A stretch of DNA of 64,000 nt, taken from contig NZ_JANFAU010000003.1 in the NCBI RefSeq assembly GCF_026130605.1, positions 62,001-126,000 of the forward strand, in the 5' to 3' direction. Shown piece by piece: positions 62,737 to 64,000 of the stretch. The notes under the pieces were generated by a model. That model was not told the origin of the DNA, did not search any database, and saw nothing but the letters and a program-made list of their open reading frames with translations. The DNA is from Sphingomonas lycopersici (GTDB lineage: Bacteria > Pseudomonadota > Alphaproteobacteria > Sphingomonadales > Sphingomonadaceae). The translations under genes were made by a program, and so were the position numbers. How positions within the stretch are numbered: the first letter of the stretch is position 1; each line of letters begins with the position of its first letter.

Positions 62737-64000
62737 TCACGGCGCCGGCTCGATCTTCGGCATCGGATAGCTGCCGTCGACCAGCGGCGCCATCGGCCCG
62801 TAGAAGCGCGCTGCGAGCTGGAAGGTATCGCCGCGCGCGGTCGGCAGCCAGTTGCGCGCTTGATTGGGATCGGTCGGCCGATCGGGCTGGAGGTAGAAAG
62901 TGACGCGATTGTCGCGCACCGCATAGGCGCCGCTGGCGAGCAGATAGCTCGTCGCGCTGTAGCGGTTGAGCGCATTGGGAATGAAATAGCCCGCCGAATC
63001 GTACACCGGCAGCTCCCAGAATTCGGTCACCGGGGGAAGGTTCGCGAGATCGAGCGTCAGGGTGTAACGTTTGGCACCATCAAGCGGCGCGCCGTGGCTG
63101 TCGCGAAAGACATAAGCGATGCTGTGCGACTGATAGGGCACCGGGGTGCCCCAGGCGACATCGTCGGCGCCCGCTTTGGCGACATAGTCGAGATCGTCGT
63201 AGAACAGGCTCGACTGCAGCCGCCAGCCGTTCATGTCGATCAACGACGCGTCGAGCGCCGCCTTGGCCTTCTTGCGCGCGAGATCGAACCCGGCCTGCGC
63301 CGCGGCGACCTGCGCCGGGGAAAGCTTCGCCGGATCGAGCAACGCCCCCTCGCGCAGCCCGAGCTTCGCCAGCCGCGCCAGCGTCGCCGTCTCCTTGACC
63401 GAGTCGGTGCGGCGGGTGAGCGACGGGTCGTTGATCGAGAGGCTCAGCAACTGGAGGAAATCGACCGCGGTCATCGTCCGCCCGTAATCGATGATCTGCC
63501 GCATCCGCGGGAAGGTTCGGTAATTTGCCCTCACCGTCGGCTGCTGCGCGAGCGGGGGCACCTTCCCGCCATTGGCCTGCCATAGCGACAGCGGCGCTGC
63601 GGCGACGCCGTGGGTCACCTTGCGCGCGCCCGCCATATCGGCGGCATCGCGCGTCGTCACCGCGACCCGCGTCGTCAGCGAGAAGCTGTTCGAGGTCGCG
63701 CGGATGATTTCGGTCGAGCGGAAACCTGCCGGCAGCTTGCCGCGCCACTGCGGCCCGACGACCAGATAGCGTTGCGCGCCGTTGCCGGTGAATTGCGATC
63801 CGACCATCAGGAACCAATTGGCGTTCTGGTCGAGCGCCTGGATGCTCCAATAGCGTTGGTCGGTCACCGCGGGCGCCTCGATCACCAGGGGATCGCGCGA
63901 TACGTCGAACATCCCGCCGGCATAGAGCGTCGAGGCGTTGATCGTCGTCGCATAGCGCGCCGATGCGTCCATCAGATTGTCGTTGGCCTGCACCCGGTTG
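62737..64000 (-). CDS. DUF1254/DUF1214 domain protein (5' partial)
   Basis: The C-terminal 421 or so residues of a larger secreted or envelope protein; the frame runs off the right edge, so the N terminus is missing. The N-terminal part seen here belongs to DUF1254 (TLYAGGMFDVSRDPLVIEAP, RYWSIQALDQNANWFLMVG). The C-terminal part is DUF1214 (YTLTLDLANLPPVTEFWELP, SAGYFIPNALNRYS, WLPTARGDTFQLAARFYGP). Proteins with this pair are common in soil bacteria and have no proven activity. It is transcribed towards the betaine operon, which may have its own promoter in between. Confidence 0.85.
   Translation of the reverse strand, partial: NRVQANDNLMDASARYATTINASTLYAGGMFDVSRDPLVIEAPAVTDQRYWSIQALDQNANWFLMVGSQFTGNGAQRYLVVGPQWRGKLPAGFRSTEIIRATSNSFSLTTRVAVTTRDAADMAGARKVTHGVAAAPLSLWQANGGKVPPLAQQPTVRANYRTFPRMRQIIDYGRTMTAVDFLQLLSLSINDPSLTRRTDSVKETATLARLAKLGLREGALLDPAKLSPAQVAAAQAGFDLARKKAKAALDASLIDMNGWRLQSSLFYDDLDYVAKAGADDVAWGTPVPYQSHSIAYVFRDSHGAPLDGAKRYTLTLDLANLPPVTEFWELPVYDSAGYFIPNALNRYSATSYLLASGAYAVRDNRVTFYLQPDRPTDPNQARNWLPTARGDTFQLAARFYGPMAPLVDGSYPMPKIEPAP

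Overview
The window is GC-rich alphaproteobacterial chromosome, most likely from a sphingomonad (Sphingomonas or a relative). Four TonB-dependent receptors, back-to-back genes with 4-base stop/start overlaps, and intergenic palindromes of the 'TTCGCCCTGAGC..GTCGAAGGGC' and 'CGTCATGCCGGG' types all fit that group. No tRNA, rRNA, CRISPR array, transposase or complete prophage was seen.

Layout. 1-4.8 kb: the 3' part of a sulfoquinovosidase-type GH31 enzyme, then a secreted amidohydrolase and a secreted S9 peptidase. 4.9-9.8 kb: a small guanidinium-type SMR exporter behind a hairpin-rich leader, then a Fur-box-preceded siderophore receptor coupled to DUF3649, PepSY and DUF3325 membrane proteins. 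9.8-16.8 kb: a MoxR/DUF58 cluster (DUF4129, DUF4350, MoxR, DUF58, SpoIIM-like, RDD). 16.8-19.6 kb: a host-attachment family protein, and PhzF divergent from a MocR regulator. 19.7-27.9 kb: two related TonB receptors around an M20 amidohydrolase and a FecI/FecR-type sigma/anti-sigma pair. 27.9-31.7 kb: a MarR-MFS-PEP mutase operon, a secreted unknown and a YciB-like membrane protein. 31.8-34.8 kb: bioF-bioD-bioA. 34.8-41.8 kb: a K+ channel-like protein, nitrilase, MHS transporter, TonB receptor and NCS1 permease.

41.9-62.6 kb is dominated by quaternary-amine catabolism. A GlxA/CdhR-type regulator diverges from a BKACE (dehydrocarnitine-cleaving) enzyme and a carnitine dehydrogenase-thioesterase fusion, which together turn carnitine into glycine betaine. 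About 8 kb further on, a minus-strand operon encodes a dimethylglycine-dehydrogenase-like flavoprotein, a Rieske glycine betaine monooxygenase and all four subunits of heterotetrameric sarcosine oxidase, which would carry betaine to glycine. PurU (formyl-THF deformylase) lies between the two arms and could recycle the one-carbon load. The reductase partner of the Rieske enzyme is not in the window.

The least explained part is 50.5-53.6 kb: a strong terminator that may end a small RNA, a LuxR-type HTH protein with a C-terminal membrane anchor, an unknown small protein, a membrane protein whose 3' end overlaps a RadC/JAB gene by 136 bases, a MarR-like winged-helix protein and an AT-richer two-TM protein. 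It is the best candidate here for an undescribed functional module. The right edge holds a truncated DUF1254/DUF1214 protein.
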